From Oscillospiraceae bacterium (GTDB lineage: Bacteria; Bacillota; Clostridia; Oscillospirales; Oscillospiraceae), in assembly GCA_031260685.1 (NCBI GenBank), contig JAISLB010000056.1:1-37696 (forward strand): a stretch of DNA of 37,696 nt. Reading direction: 5' to 3'. The position numbers and the translations under genes were made by a program. The notes beneath the pieces are model-generated. The model was not told the DNA's origin. It worked only from the letters and a program-made list of their open reading frames with translations, and made no database searches. This document shows, piece after piece, positions 15,711 through 24,893 of this stretch (positions within the stretch are counted from its first letter, which is position 1; each line of letters begins with the position of its first letter).

Positions 15711-17891
15711 ATGGCTGTAACACCTTTACGATTTACCGGTATGGCCTCCGGGCTTGATACCGATGCTGTTATCAAGAGTATGATGCAGGTTCAGCAATTG
15801 AAGCTGGACCGTCAAATTCGCGCTAAGACTAGCTTAGAGTGGAAGCAGACCGCTAATAACGATGTTTCGGCGCAGCTGAAAACTTTCCGCGAGACGTTTA
15901 TGTCTACATTGAGCGAAAAGAATATTTTCAGCTCGGCTACGTTTAATGTTTTTGATGTAAAAATGGGCGAGACAAACGCCGCCGCGGTGACCGTCATAGG
16001 TTCCTCGGAGGCTCAATCCGGTAACTTTACGATTGATAAGATTACGCAGCTGGCTAAGGGCGCTTCGGTTTCGAGTAAACGCGATACCGCGGTACAGTCT
16101 ACCGTTACCGATACCTATAAAGACGCGGAGGGCAACGCGGTTTCCGACACCTACAAGGTTTGGGGAAGCTCTGACGGAACCGTACTCTACGAAGATAAGA
16201 ACGGCGAAATTTTCTCGCGAAGCAAGAAATCCGGCACTCCGGCTGATGGAACCTCACAGTATGAATATAAAAAAGCATATACGAAAGTCACTCCCGAGGG
16301 CAATGACTGGTACGCTCTTGCGGATAACGGCACAACGGTTGACCTGACAAAAGGCGTGTTTACCAAAAACGGTGACGGTAATTTCAACGTTAAGAACTCG
16401 TGGAACTATAATAACTCCGCTACCGGCTATAAGCTTGACAGCGCGTTGAATCGTCTCAGCACGCCGGAGGGTAAAACTCTTTCGTGGGTTGAGGACGCGC
16501 TTGACGGAACCGGCGCGGGAGCTTGGCTCGATTCCGACAGTAAGGTTATGTACCGTCAAGCCAGTGACGGTTCGCTCGGCAAACTTTCATACACCGAATC
16601 TAACGGTAAGCGCACCTCAACATTGACGGAGCTGATTCCGCAAACCGCGGGACCGCTCACTAAGGCGACTCATCTCGAAAGCAAAGAGCAGGGCGTTTCC
16701 ACGGGCAACGGCTTAGCGGGTAAAGACGGTTCCGCGCTTTCCACTAAAATGCAGGATTTGCAGTTCGCGAAAAGTCTGCAGTTTGATAAGAGCGGAAACT
16801 TCTCGTTTTCTATCAATAATAAGAGCTTTACGTTTAGTAAGAACGATACTTTGGCTACGGTTATCAACACCGTTAACGCGGATATTACGGCAAATGTCAA
16901 GATGTCCTATTCTTCCGCTACCGACGGGTTTTCGATTGAGTCTAAGCTTTCCGGTACTTCCTCCACGCTGAAAATCGCGAACATCTCGGGGAACTTTTTC
17001 GGGGTAAACGGAGCCAGCGGGCTTGACATCAACAAATCCGAAGCAGGTCAGAACGCTATATTTACGCTGAACGGCAAAGAAGTTACGCGTGACAGCAATA
17101 ACTTCACAATCGACGGCATACGCTATGGGCTGAACGCCGTAACGGTTGATCCGAGTGACCCGTCTAAGGACACCGCGATAAAATTCACGCTAAACCGCAA
17201 TGTTCAGCCCGCGGTTGATAAGATTCGGGATTTTGTAGACGGCTACAACGAGCTTGTGTCGAAACTTACGACGTTGATAACTGAAACGAAAACTCAGGAC
17301 GAACGCAAGTACACGCCTCTTACTGACGAAGAAAAAACCGGAATGACCGAAGAGCAAATCAAAATGTGGGAAGATACAGCGAAGAAAGGGATTCTTCACA
17401 ATGACAGCGGGATTCAGAATCTGCTGGGTTCGCTTCGTTCGGCGTTGTTTGACAAAGTATCCGCGGTGGGACTTTCTCCCGCTGATATCGGGCTTAGTAC
17501 GTACGCTCTTGACTATACAAAAGGCGGGCAAATCGAGCTGAACGAGACTAAACTGCGCGAAGCTCTCGAGAATCGTCCTAACGATGTCGCGAAAATATTT
17601 ACTGATACTCCTACCTCCGAGAGCGGAACCGCGAAGTATCAGGAAACCGGCTTACTGACGCGAATGATGGACTCGTTTTCGAGTTATAACGTTGGTCCGA
17701 ACACCACGCTGAAAGGCTCAATACAAATGCAGCTCACGACTATGACGACAAAACTGATTGATATGCAGAATAAATTCGCCGATATGGAAGAGAAGTACTA
17801 CAAGAAGTTCGCGGCATTGGAATCGGCAATCTCGAAAATTCAAGCTCAGGGCGAATCTTTTGCGTCGATGACGGGAATGTCGGCGTCTTAA
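15711..17891 (+). CDS. fliD: Flagellar filament cap protein FliD (HAP2)
   Basis: 726 aa, longer than many FliD proteins. The N-terminus (LRFTGMASGLDTDAVIKSMM) is the standard FliD_N domain and assembles at the filament tip; the C-terminal part (residues ~490-726) holds the FliD_C helical region ending in EKYYKKFAALESAISKIQAQ. The middle (about 120-340) is a Gly/Ser/Thr/Lys-rich, probably surface-exposed variable region that explains the extra length. It is exported through the flagellar type III apparatus and folds flagellin subunits as they arrive. Followed by fliS and a FliT-like gene, the usual export-chaperone pair. Confidence 0.95.
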   Translation: MAVTPLRFTGMASGLDTDAVIKSMMQVQQLKLDRQIRAKTSLEWKQTANNDVSAQLKTFRETFMSTLSEKNIFSSATFNVFDVKMGETNAAAVTVIGSSEAQSGNFTIDKITQLAKGASVSSKRDTAVQSTVTDTYKDAEGNAVSDTYKVWGSSDGTVLYEDKNGEIFSRSKKSGTPADGTSQYEYKKAYTKVTPEGNDWYALADNGTTVDLTKGVFTKNGDGNFNVKNSWNYNNSATGYKLDSALNRLSTPEGKTLSWVEDALDGTGAGAWLDSDSKVMYRQASDGSLGKLSYTESNGKRTSTLTELIPQTAGPLTKATHLESKEQGVSTGNGLAGKDGSALSTKMQDLQFAKSLQFDKSGNFSFSINNKSFTFSKNDTLATVINTVNADITANVKMSYSSATDGFSIESKLSGTSSTLKIANISGNFFGVNGASGLDINKSEAGQNAIFTLNGKEVTRDSNNFTIDGIRYGLNAVTVDPSDPSKDTAIKFTLNRNVQPAVDKIRDFVDGYNELVSKLTTLITETKTQDERKYTPLTDEEKTGMTEEQIKMWEDTAKKGILHNDSGIQNLLGSLRSALFDKVSAVGLSPADIGLSTYALDYTKGGQIELNETKLREALENRPNDVAKIFTDTPTSESGTAKYQETGLLTRMMDSFSSYNVGPNTTLKGSIQMQLTTMTTKLIDMQNKFADMEEKYYKKFAALESAISKIQAQGESFASMTGMSAS

Positions 17892-17937
17892 CAGCTGACA
17901 GACTGCGGAGACCGTCTGTGCGGTTGCAGCCGTAACA

Positions 17938-17962
17938 ATTGTCATACTTAACAGCTATAATA
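17938..17962 (+). promoter_or_regulatory. Conserved upstream motif of fliS (shared with fliW)
   Basis: ATTGTCA followed after four bases by TAACAGCTATAATA. The same arrangement occurs before fliW at 37442. The start codon of fliS lies 21 bases downstream. It contains a TATAAT but the TTGTCA is only 11 bases before it, so it is not a normal sigma-A promoter. Confidence 0.55.
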
Positions 17963-17983
17963 TGTAACAGAGAGGGAACGAAT

Positions 17984-18430
17984 ATGCAGCAGCAAAATTT
18001 ATCGGCAGCTAACGAAGCCTACCGCCGTCAGAAGATTCTTACGGCGAGTCCCATTGAGCTTATCGTGCTGCTTTACGACGGCTTACATAAGGACATAGCA
18101 ATCGCGCAGTTGTCAATTGAGAAAAAACAGAACGAGATGGCTCATAAGAAGCTGATTAACGCGCAGGCTATCGTCAATGAGCTGATTAACTCGCTGAATC
18201 TTGATTACGAAATCGCGCAGGAATTGCTGCCGCTGTACGAGTTTTTGCATCGTTCGCTGATTGAAGCCAATTCAAGCAAGGACGCGAAAGTCTTGACCGA
18301 TTTGCTTGAAATCGTTGACGATTTGCGCGCGACTTGGGTTGATGTAGCCGAAAGTACGAGAAAGCCGATACCGCTGTCCGAATTGCGGAAGGCGGGGGAA
18401 AGCTCTCTTTCAGCTTTTCGCGCGGCTTGA
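17984..18430 (+). CDS. fliS: Flagellin export chaperone FliS
   Basis: 148 aa. Helical cytoplasmic chaperone that binds the C-terminus of flagellin and prevents early polymerisation. Family motifs NEAYRRQKILTASPIELIVLLYDG near the N-terminus and a helical remainder fit FliS. The track start at 17939 is too early; the ATG at 17984 has AGAGGGA before it. Its C-terminal 20 residues (KAGESSLSAFRAA) are extra and weakly conserved. It follows fliD after 92 bases. Confidence 0.93.
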   Translation: MQQQNLSAANEAYRRQKILTASPIELIVLLYDGLHKDIAIAQLSIEKKQNEMAHKKLINAQAIVNELINSLNLDYEIAQELLPLYEFLHRSLIEANSSKDAKVLTDLLEIVDDLRATWVDVAESTRKPIPLSELRKAGESSLSAFRAA

Positions 18431-18440
18431 GGAACGATAA

Positions 18441-18782
18441 ATGACCGAACAACTGGCGCAGAGAATCCTCAGCCTTACGGTAGAACAGGGAAAATACGCC
18501 GAAGCCGGCGACTCCGAAGGTTTGAACGATTCGCTCGATAAACGCAAACAGCTCTTGGACGAGTTGCTGGAAGCGGGAGAACTGAACGAAGCCGCTAAAA
18601 CGCTGCTGCGAAAAGCGGAGGCGTTGAACGTTCCGCTGATGTCAAAAACTCAGAACCAGCTGAAATCACTTCGCGTCGAATACGCTAAGGCTAAACGCGG
18701 TTTGGAAAAAGTTGGCAGATATGAGGCAACGTACAGCGCGGTGGAAACAGAATTCAGCCGTAATCTGGACATTGAGGGATAA
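18441..18782 (+). CDS. Small helical flagellar protein, possibly FliT-like chaperone
   Basis: 113 aa, almost entirely helical and charged, no membrane segment. It starts ten bases after fliS with GAGG in front of the ATG. Position, size and pattern (repeated LNDSLDKRKQLLDELL and QLKSLRVEYAKAKRGLEK) resemble FliT/FlgN-type export chaperones, which by family knowledge would serve the cap protein FliD. Sequence similarity alone is weak and I infer the role mainly from the fliD-fliS neighbourhood. A heptamer repeat element follows the stop codon by three bases. Confidence 0.65.
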   Translation: MTEQLAQRILSLTVEQGKYAEAGDSEGLNDSLDKRKQLLDELLEAGELNEAAKTLLRKAEALNVPLMSKTQNQLKSLRVEYAKAKRGLEKVGRYEATYSAVETEFSRNLDIEG

Positions 18783-18785
18783 TGG

Positions 18786-18925
18786 GCAGTGAATAGTGAA
18801 TAGTGAATAGTGAATAGTGAACAGTGAACAGTGAACAGTGAACAGTGAACAGTGAATAGTGAGAACGCCGCGAAACTTCGGGCTTATTATTCACTATTCA
18901 CTATTCATTATTCATTAAGTATTGC
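18786..18925. repeat. Heptamer inverted-repeat element after the FliT-like gene
   Basis: Left arm GCAGTGAATAGTGAAT... with about ten AGTGAAT/AGTGAAC units. The core is GAGAACGCCGCGAAACTTCG. The right arm is ATTCACT/ATTCATT units, ending with ATTGC. The core resembles that of the copy at 24.8 kb (GAGAACGCACGAAAC). A transcript across it would fold into a long hairpin, so it may end or stabilise the flagellar mRNA. Confidence 0.88.
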
Positions 18926-18936
18926 GTGGGGATAAA

Positions 18937-20196
18937 ATGGCGAAACTTCTATACCACAAGACCGGGCGGCTCCTCTTTACTAAGGAAATGAAGCGGGAGT
19001 ATACTTTGCTGCTTCCTAATATGCTTCCGTTCCACGGACGTTTGATGCAGCGCTGCTTTGAGCTTCACGGTTATAAGTGTATAACGCTTGAAACTAATCA
19101 CCGGGGGATTGCCGAGCTTGGGTTGAAATACGTCCATAACGATACCTGTTACCCGGCGCTGCTGGTTATCGGGCAGTTTATTGACGCGCTAAACAGCGGC
19201 TTGTACGATGTTAATAAAACCGCGCTGATGATTACGCAGACGGGCGGCGGCTGCCGTGCGAGTAACTACATACATCTCCTGCGGAGAGCGCTGAAGCGTG
19301 CGGGTTTCCCGCAGATTCCCGTAGTTTCGCTGAATCTATCGGGACTTGAAAGTAACCCCGGTTTCGGACTGACTTTGCCGCTTATCCGCCAGCTTATCTG
19401 CGCTATAATGTACGGCGATGTACTTATGATGCTCGGTAACAAGTGCCGCCCCTACGAGCTTACTCCCGGAGCTGCGGACGCTTTACTCGCGAAATGGGAG
19501 GAGCGTTTGGTCGAAGAATTCAAAACCTCCGGCAAGCTCAATTTCAAGACTATGGCGCAAAATTTCCGCGCTGCCGCTAAGGACTTTGCCGCGCTTCCGC
19601 GCTCTAACGCGAAAAAAGTCAAGGTCGGCGTAGTAGGCGAAATTTACGTCAAATTTTCGCCGCTCGGTAACAATAACCTCGAAGATTTTCTCCGCAGCAC
19701 GGGCGCGGAGGTCGTAGTACCGGGGCTTGCGGACTTTTTGATATTCAAAATCGACAACCGCGTGGTGGACACCGGGCTGTACGGCGGGAATCCGTTCAAA
19801 CCGTTGGTCGCGGGTTTTCTCAAAAACTACTTCGTAAAGTGTCAGCGCGCTATGCTCTCGGCGGTTAGAGAAGCGGGGTTCGAAGCTCCCGCGGAGTTTG
19901 CGGAGATTAAAGAACTCGCGATGAAATATCTCGGCGAGGGAAACAAAATGGGCGAGGGCTGGCTTCTGACCGGAGAAATGCTCGAACTTATCCACAGCGG
20001 TGTTAACAATATCGTCTGCGCCCAGCCTTTCGGCTGTCTCCCAAATCACGTCGTCGGAAAAGGTATGATTCGCGCCCTTAAAACTGACTATCCGCAATCA
20101 AACATAGTAAGCGTAGACTACGACCCGGGAGCGACAAAAATTAACCAAGAAAACCGAATACGCCTGATGATGTCTAATACAGTGAATAGTGAATAG
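18937..20196 (+). CDS. 2-hydroxyacyl-CoA dehydratase/activase-associated protein (COG3581-like)
   Basis: 419 aa. Segments such as PNMLPFHGRLMQRCFELHGY, YVHNDTCYPALLVIGQFIDAL and ITQTGGGCRASNYIHLLRRAL match the C-terminal part of the large activator proteins of the (R)-2-hydroxyglutaryl-CoA dehydratase group, which also occurs as a stand-alone family. Cysteines in NDTCYPA and GGGCRAS may hold an iron-sulfur cluster. The usual partner with the ASKHA ATPase activase domain is not in this window. The reaction is unknown; the relation is to radical-type dehydratases and benzoyl-CoA reductases. Start chosen at 18937 by the MAKLLYHKTGRLLF N-terminus. The last residues (TVNSE) come from a heptamer repeat. 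Confidence 0.72.
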   Translation: MAKLLYHKTGRLLFTKEMKREYTLLLPNMLPFHGRLMQRCFELHGYKCITLETNHRGIAELGLKYVHNDTCYPALLVIGQFIDALNSGLYDVNKTALMITQTGGGCRASNYIHLLRRALKRAGFPQIPVVSLNLSGLESNPGFGLTLPLIRQLICAIMYGDVLMMLGNKCRPYELTPGAADALLAKWEERLVEEFKTSGKLNFKTMAQNFRAAAKDFAALPRSNAKKVKVGVVGEIYVKFSPLGNNNLEDFLRSTGAEVVVPGLADFLIFKIDNRVVDTGLYGGNPFKPLVAGFLKNYFVKCQRAMLSAVREAGFEAPAEFAEIKELAMKYLGEGNKMGEGWLLTGEMLELIHSGVNNIVCAQPFGCLPNHVVGKGMIRALKTDYPQSNIVSVDYDPGATKINQENRIRLMMSNTVNSE

Positions 20197-20300
20197 TGAA
20201 TAGTGAACAGTGACGGGGGTTTAGACGCTTTTCGACGTCTAAACCCCCGTTTCTCGTCCCGCGCCGTGCGCGAGACTGTTCACTGTTCACTGTTAACTGG
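20180..20300. repeat. Heptamer inverted-repeat element between convergent genes
   Basis: The left arm is AGTGAAT units. The core contains a perfect 15-bp stem (next entry) and a GC-rich tail. The right arm is TGTTCAC units. It spans the whole gap between the COG3581-like gene and tsaD, and both stop codons, with their last residues (VNSE and VNSEQ), are read from the repeat units. Confidence 0.88.
20213..20250. terminator. Perfect 15-bp hairpin, probable bidirectional terminator
   Basis: ACGGGGGTTTAGACG (20213-20227) is exactly complementary to 20236-20250, with an eight-base loop. It lies between convergent genes. There is only a short T-run (TTT) after the plus-strand arm, so termination strength is uncertain. 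It is the core of a heptamer element. Confidence 0.6.
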
Positions 20301-21311
20301 TAAAGCCGCGTATGCGTTTAGATCCCACGTTGCCGTGTTGCCCGCTTGGAACTCGTAGTATGCTTGGCAGCCTATCATCGCGGCGTTATCGGCGCAGAGA
20401 GATAGCGGCGGCATAACAAGGCGCAGTCCGCGGGTTTCGCAGCCCTCCTGTAAGCGTGAGCGGATTGTCGAGTTTGCGGCTACTCCGCCCGCTACCGCGA
20501 TTGTCCCGTAACCGAAGCGTTCGGCGGCGGTAAAAAGCCGCGGGAGCAGCGCGTCGCTGATAGCGTTCGTAAGAGCCTGAGCAAGCGCGGCTTTGTCGTA
20601 GTCCTCGCCCTTTTGCTCAAAGTTGTGAACGAGGTTGACTACGGTGGTTTTGACCCCGGAGAACGAAAAATCGAACTCTTTGCCGTCAACGTTGGCAATG
20701 GGAAGTTTGAACTCGGCAAGACGCTCCGGCGAAATTGTCCCTCCGGAGCTTGCGAGTTTGTCAATCGCGGGACCTCCCGGATATCCGAGCCCCATAATCC
20801 TCGCGGCTTTGTCGAAACATTCTCCGGCTGCGTCGTCGCGTGTTGTGCCGATAATCTCAAACTCCGTATAGCTCTTGACCGCGGTAATGAGCGAGTGACC
20901 TCCGGACACAACAAGACAGAGGAACGGCGGCTCAAGCTCCGGTTCCGCGATATAGTTTGCGGCAATATGACCGCGAATGTGGTGAACGGGAATAAGCGGA
21001 AGCTTCAAGCCGAAAGCCAGCGCTTTCGCGAAGTTTACCCCGACGAGCAGCGCGCCTATAAGCCCCGGAGCGTTGGTAACGGCTATCGCGTCCAAATCGT
21101 GCTTTGTAAGCCCCGATTTTTTGAGCGCACTGACCGTGAGTTCACGTATAACCTCGATGTGTTTGCGTGAGGCAATCTCCGGAACTACTCCGCCGTATTT
21201 CGCGTGGAAGCCGACCTGCGAAAAAATTTCGTCGCAAAGCACCTCTCGGCCGCAGCGAGTTATCGCGGCAGCCGTTTCGTCACAGCTTGATTCGATTGAA
21301 AGAATATTCAT
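20280..21311 (-). CDS. tsaD: tRNA N6-threonylcarbamoyladenosine transferase TsaD
   Basis: 343 aa ASKHA-fold enzyme that, with TsaB and TsaE, places the threonylcarbamoyl group on A37 of ANN-decoding tRNAs. The N-terminus MNILSIESSCDETAAA, the metal-binding HHIRGH and the nucleotide-binding VSGGHS and GGVAANS segments are intact. It is essential in most bacteria. The C-terminal NSEQ plus stop is encoded by repeat units, so the ancestral end was probably overwritten; the tail lies after the fold and should be tolerated. Preceded closely by a small membrane protein gene. Confidence 0.96.
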   Translation of the reverse strand: MNILSIESSCDETAAAITRCGREVLCDEIFSQVGFHAKYGGVVPEIASRKHIEVIRELTVSALKKSGLTKHDLDAIAVTNAPGLIGALLVGVNFAKALAFGLKLPLIPVHHIRGHIAANYIAEPELEPPFLCLVVSGGHSLITAVKSYTEFEIIGTTRDDAAGECFDKAARIMGLGYPGGPAIDKLASSGGTISPERLAEFKLPIANVDGKEFDFSFSGVKTTVVNLVHNFEQKGEDYDKAALAQALTNAISDALLPRLFTAAERFGYGTIAVAGGVAANSTIRSRLQEGCETRGLRLVMPPLSLCADNAAMIGCQAYYEFQAGNTATWDLNAYAALPVNSEQ

Positions 21312-21323
21312 AGTTACCGTAGC

Positions 21324-21548
21324 TTAAAGGTCGTCGAAATCGCCTAAATCGTCAAAATCGGCGAAGTCTTTCGTACTGCACTTATCCGAGCATTTGCAGA
21401 AAGTTCTCTTGATGTCCGGCACAGCTTTGCTGATTTTATCCCAGAAAACGATAATCAGCGAAACGACCGTAAGGATAGCGAGGATAGTGGAAATAATGTT
21501 CAGCACAGCCAGAATTCCGTCCAGCGCGCTTGTTTTCTTCTCTTGCAT
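21324..21548 (-). CDS. Small single-span membrane protein, unknown function
   Basis: 74 aa. The start is the ATG at 21548 preceded by GGAGG (the track begins earlier at 21590). One hydrophobic helix (about residues 11-33, ILAVLNIISTILAILTVVSL) is followed by a basic stretch, a cysteine cluster CKCSDKC and a very acidic end DFADFDDLGDFDDL. The cysteines could bind a metal. It lies 12 bases upstream of tsaD and probably shares its transcript. I do not recognise a family. Confidence 0.7.
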   Translation of the reverse strand: MQEKKTSALDGILAVLNIISTILAILTVVSLIIVFWDKISKAVPDIKRTFCKCSDKCSTKDFADFDDLGDFDDL

Positions 21549-21588
21549 AATTGAGTAACCTCCATAGTTTGTTATCATTGATATATAC

Positions 21589-21617
21589 ATTCTACACTAT
21601 ATGCGCGGATATTGCAA
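21589..21617 (-). promoter_or_regulatory. Putative promoter of the small protein and tsaD
   Basis: Minus strand: TTGCAA, 17 bases, TAGAAT, about 40 bases before the start at 21548. Moderate match to consensus. Confidence 0.5.
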
Positions 21618-21646
21618 GCGCATTTTGTCAGATAAGCGTATCAACG

Positions 21647-22303
21647 TTACAGTAACATTGCCCGCAATTCAGCGGAGTTAGCGGCGAAAGCGTCCGCACC
21701 GGCGCTTCTTAGTTCTTCTTCCGAGCCGTAGCCGTAGAGTACCGCGATACAGGCTACTCCGTTAGAGTGTGCGCCCTCGACATCGTAGAATCTGTCGCCT
21801 ATCATAAGCGCGTTTTCCGGGGTAATGCCGTAAACGTTGTCGAGGGCGTACTTAATAACCTGCGATTTTTCTCCGCGTCCGCCCGCGAGTTCATCGCCGG
21901 AGACAAAGGAGAATACGTCAAGAAAGCCGAAATGCTCGAGAATCTGTTTAGAGTAAATCAGCGGCTTCGAGCTTGCGATGACAAGCGTTTTACCGGCGGC
22001 TTTCAGGTCGCGCAGAAGCTCCGGAATCCCCGGGAAAGGTTCCGCGTCGAAGATGCCGTTACTCTCGTAGTAGCTGCGCATAGAAGTTACCGCGAGCTTT
22101 ACCGCGCCCTCGTCAAAGCCGTAGACGTCGCGGAATGATACGGCTACGGGCGCGCCCATAAGCTGCCGCAATTCTTCCGCGTCGTTAACCATAATTCCGA
22201 AAGATTTCAGCGCGAACTGAAAGGATTTCGCAAGCCCCATAAGGGAGTCGCTGACTGTGCCGTCCATATCGAATAGGATATACTGCTTGTTTTGGAAATT
22301 CAC
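21647..22303 (-). CDS. HAD family phosphatase (phosphoglycolate phosphatase-like)
   Basis: 218 aa with HAD motifs in order: nucleophile FDMDGTVSDS near the N-terminus, VIASSKP, and the acidic MIGDRFYDVEGA. The helical cap lies between motifs I and II as in Gph/PGP-type enzymes; the substrate is a small phosphorylated metabolite that cannot be named. I choose a GTG start at 22303, which overlaps the stop of the upstream FNT gene as GTGA and has AAGGAG upstream. The ORF-track start at 22372 would extend into the FNT gene and gives a non-family N-terminus. Confidence 0.85.
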   Translation of the reverse strand: MNFQNKQYILFDMDGTVSDSLMGLAKSFQFALKSFGIMVNDAEELRQLMGAPVAVSFRDVYGFDEGAVKLAVTSMRSYYESNGIFDAEPFPGIPELLRDLKAAGKTLVIASSKPLIYSKQILEHFGFLDVFSFVSGDELAGGRGEKSQVIKYALDNVYGITPENALMIGDRFYDVEGAHSNGVACIAVLYGYGSEEELRSAGADAFAANSAELRAMLL

Positions 22304-23112
22304 TTTTTGTTTTTCTCCTTGGCTTTGCCTTCTTTGCCGCCTACAGCCAGAGTGTAACCGAGACCTACGCAAACTCCGCCGCCGAGTATGTTGCCGAGAG
22401 TTACCGGGAGCAGATTATTCAGGAGGAAGTTGCCCCAAGTGAGTCCCTCAGCCGTAAGTCCGTACTCTTTGAGCGCGAAAAGTCCCGCAGGTAGGTAGTA
22501 CATATTCGCTACGCTATGTTCGTAACCCGATACGACGAACATCATAATCGGGAAGAACAAGCCCATAAGCTTCCCGGGAGCGGTGCTTGCGCCCGAAGCT
22601 ATCCAGACCGCGATACAAACGAGGAAGTTGCAGAGGATTCCACGTATGAACGCGTCTCCGAACGCCAGATTCGCTTTACCCGCGGCGACTGAAACCGCGT
22701 TTGCGGCGAGTTCGCCTCCGAACAGCGAAAAGGTGTGTCCGTAAACCGCAAGCGCGGCGATAAGCACCGAACCGATGAAGTTGCCTATGTAGACGATAAT
22801 CCAGTTTTTGAGCATCCCCGCGACGGTGGCTTTTTTGTGAACGAGTGAGATGAGAATCAGCGTGTTACCGGTAAAAAGTTCGCTCCCCGCGAGGATTACC
22901 ATCGCGAGACCTCCGGGGAACACTACCGCGTTAATGAGCTTAGCGTAGGAAGTGCTGCCGAGTGAAACTCCCGCGGTGGTGGCGGCTACACCGGCGAGTG
23001 CGATGAATATTCCCGCGAAGAGCGCGAGGACAAAGAGTTTGCCGGGTTTGTTCTTGGTTTTTGCGGTGCCGGTATCGACCCATTTGCTGAGGATTTCCGC
23101 AGATGTTAACAT
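22300..23112 (-). CDS. Formate/nitrite transporter family channel
   Basis: 270 aa, six membrane helices, pentameric FNT channel by family knowledge. Pieces such as FAGIFIALAGVAATTAG, FPGGLAMVILAGSELFTGN and NWIIVYIGNFIGS match FocA/NirC. It carries formate, nitrite or a similar small anion. In a fermenter with C1 methyl transfer genes formate is an attractive substrate, but this is inference. The ATG at 23112 has GGAGG seven bases upstream. Coupled to the HAD gene downstream. Confidence 0.93.
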   Translation of the reverse strand: MLTSAEILSKWVDTGTAKTKNKPGKLFVLALFAGIFIALAGVAATTAGVSLGSTSYAKLINAVVFPGGLAMVILAGSELFTGNTLILISLVHKKATVAGMLKNWIIVYIGNFIGSVLIAALAVYGHTFSLFGGELAANAVSVAAGKANLAFGDAFIRGILCNFLVCIAVWIASGASTAPGKLMGLFFPIMMFVVSGYEHSVANMYYLPAGLFALKEYGLTAEGLTWGNFLLNNLLPVTLGNILGGGVCVGLGYTLAVGGKEGKAKEKNKK

Positions 23113-23130
23113 AAGGACCTCCAAAGTGTA

Positions 23131-23161
23131 GATAACAGTTCGGAGTTAGCCGGCTGTTATC
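23131..23161 (-). promoter_or_regulatory. Hairpin in the FNT gene leader
   Basis: GATAACAG (23131-23138) is complementary to CTGTTATC (23154-23161), with a 15-base loop. It lies between the promoter and the ribosome binding site. The arms use the CAGATAACAG-type heptamer vocabulary and may be a remnant of a repeat element. Confidence 0.5.
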
Positions 23162-23181
23162 CCGAATGTGTGATATATGGT

Positions 23182-23211
23182 ATTATATCCTATTACCGGT
23201 AGTTTTGTCAA
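23182..23211 (-). promoter_or_regulatory. Sigma-A promoter of the FNT-HAD operon
   Basis: Minus strand: TTGACA, 18 bases, TATAAT. It is divergent from the guaB promoter, with the two -35 boxes about 35 bases apart. Confidence 0.82.
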
Positions 23212-23246
23212 GTGGCAATAACGCGCTTGATGATTGCTATATGACC

Positions 23247-23275
23247 TTGACAAGGGCGGGTAAATGTGTTATAAT
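23247..23275 (+). promoter_or_regulatory. Consensus sigma-A promoter of guaB
   Basis: TTGACA, 17 bases, TATAAT, 44 bases before the guaB ATG. The leader is too short for a purine riboswitch. Confidence 0.88.
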
Positions 23276-23277
23276 AG

Positions 23278-24792
<1,515 letters not shown>

Positions 24793-24795
24793 CAA

Positions 24796-24878
24796 GCAAT
24801 GAATAGTGAATAGTGAATAATGAATAACGAGAACGCACGAAACCTATTATTCACTATTCATTATTACCTATTCATTGC
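24796..24878. repeat. Compact heptamer inverted-repeat element between guaB and the response regulator
   Basis: 83 bases bounded by a perfect 11-base inverted repeat GCAATGAATAG/CTATTCATTGC. There are three to four heptamer units per arm and a core GAGAACGCACGAAACC related to the core at 18.8 kb. It is the neatest full copy and ends just before the ribosome binding site of the next gene. Confidence 0.9.
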
Positions 24879-24893
24879 AGTAAAGAGGTGTTT

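Noticed and set aside
17938-17962. TTGTCA...TATAAT before fliS (and fliW) as an ordinary sigma-A promoter
   Set aside because: The gap between the two hexamers is 11 bases rather than 16-18, and no better -35 box lies at the right distance, so I list it only as a shared motif.
20879-21170. Plus-strand ORFs over tsaD
   Set aside because: They are antisense to a well-conserved essential gene and carry no recognisable motif.
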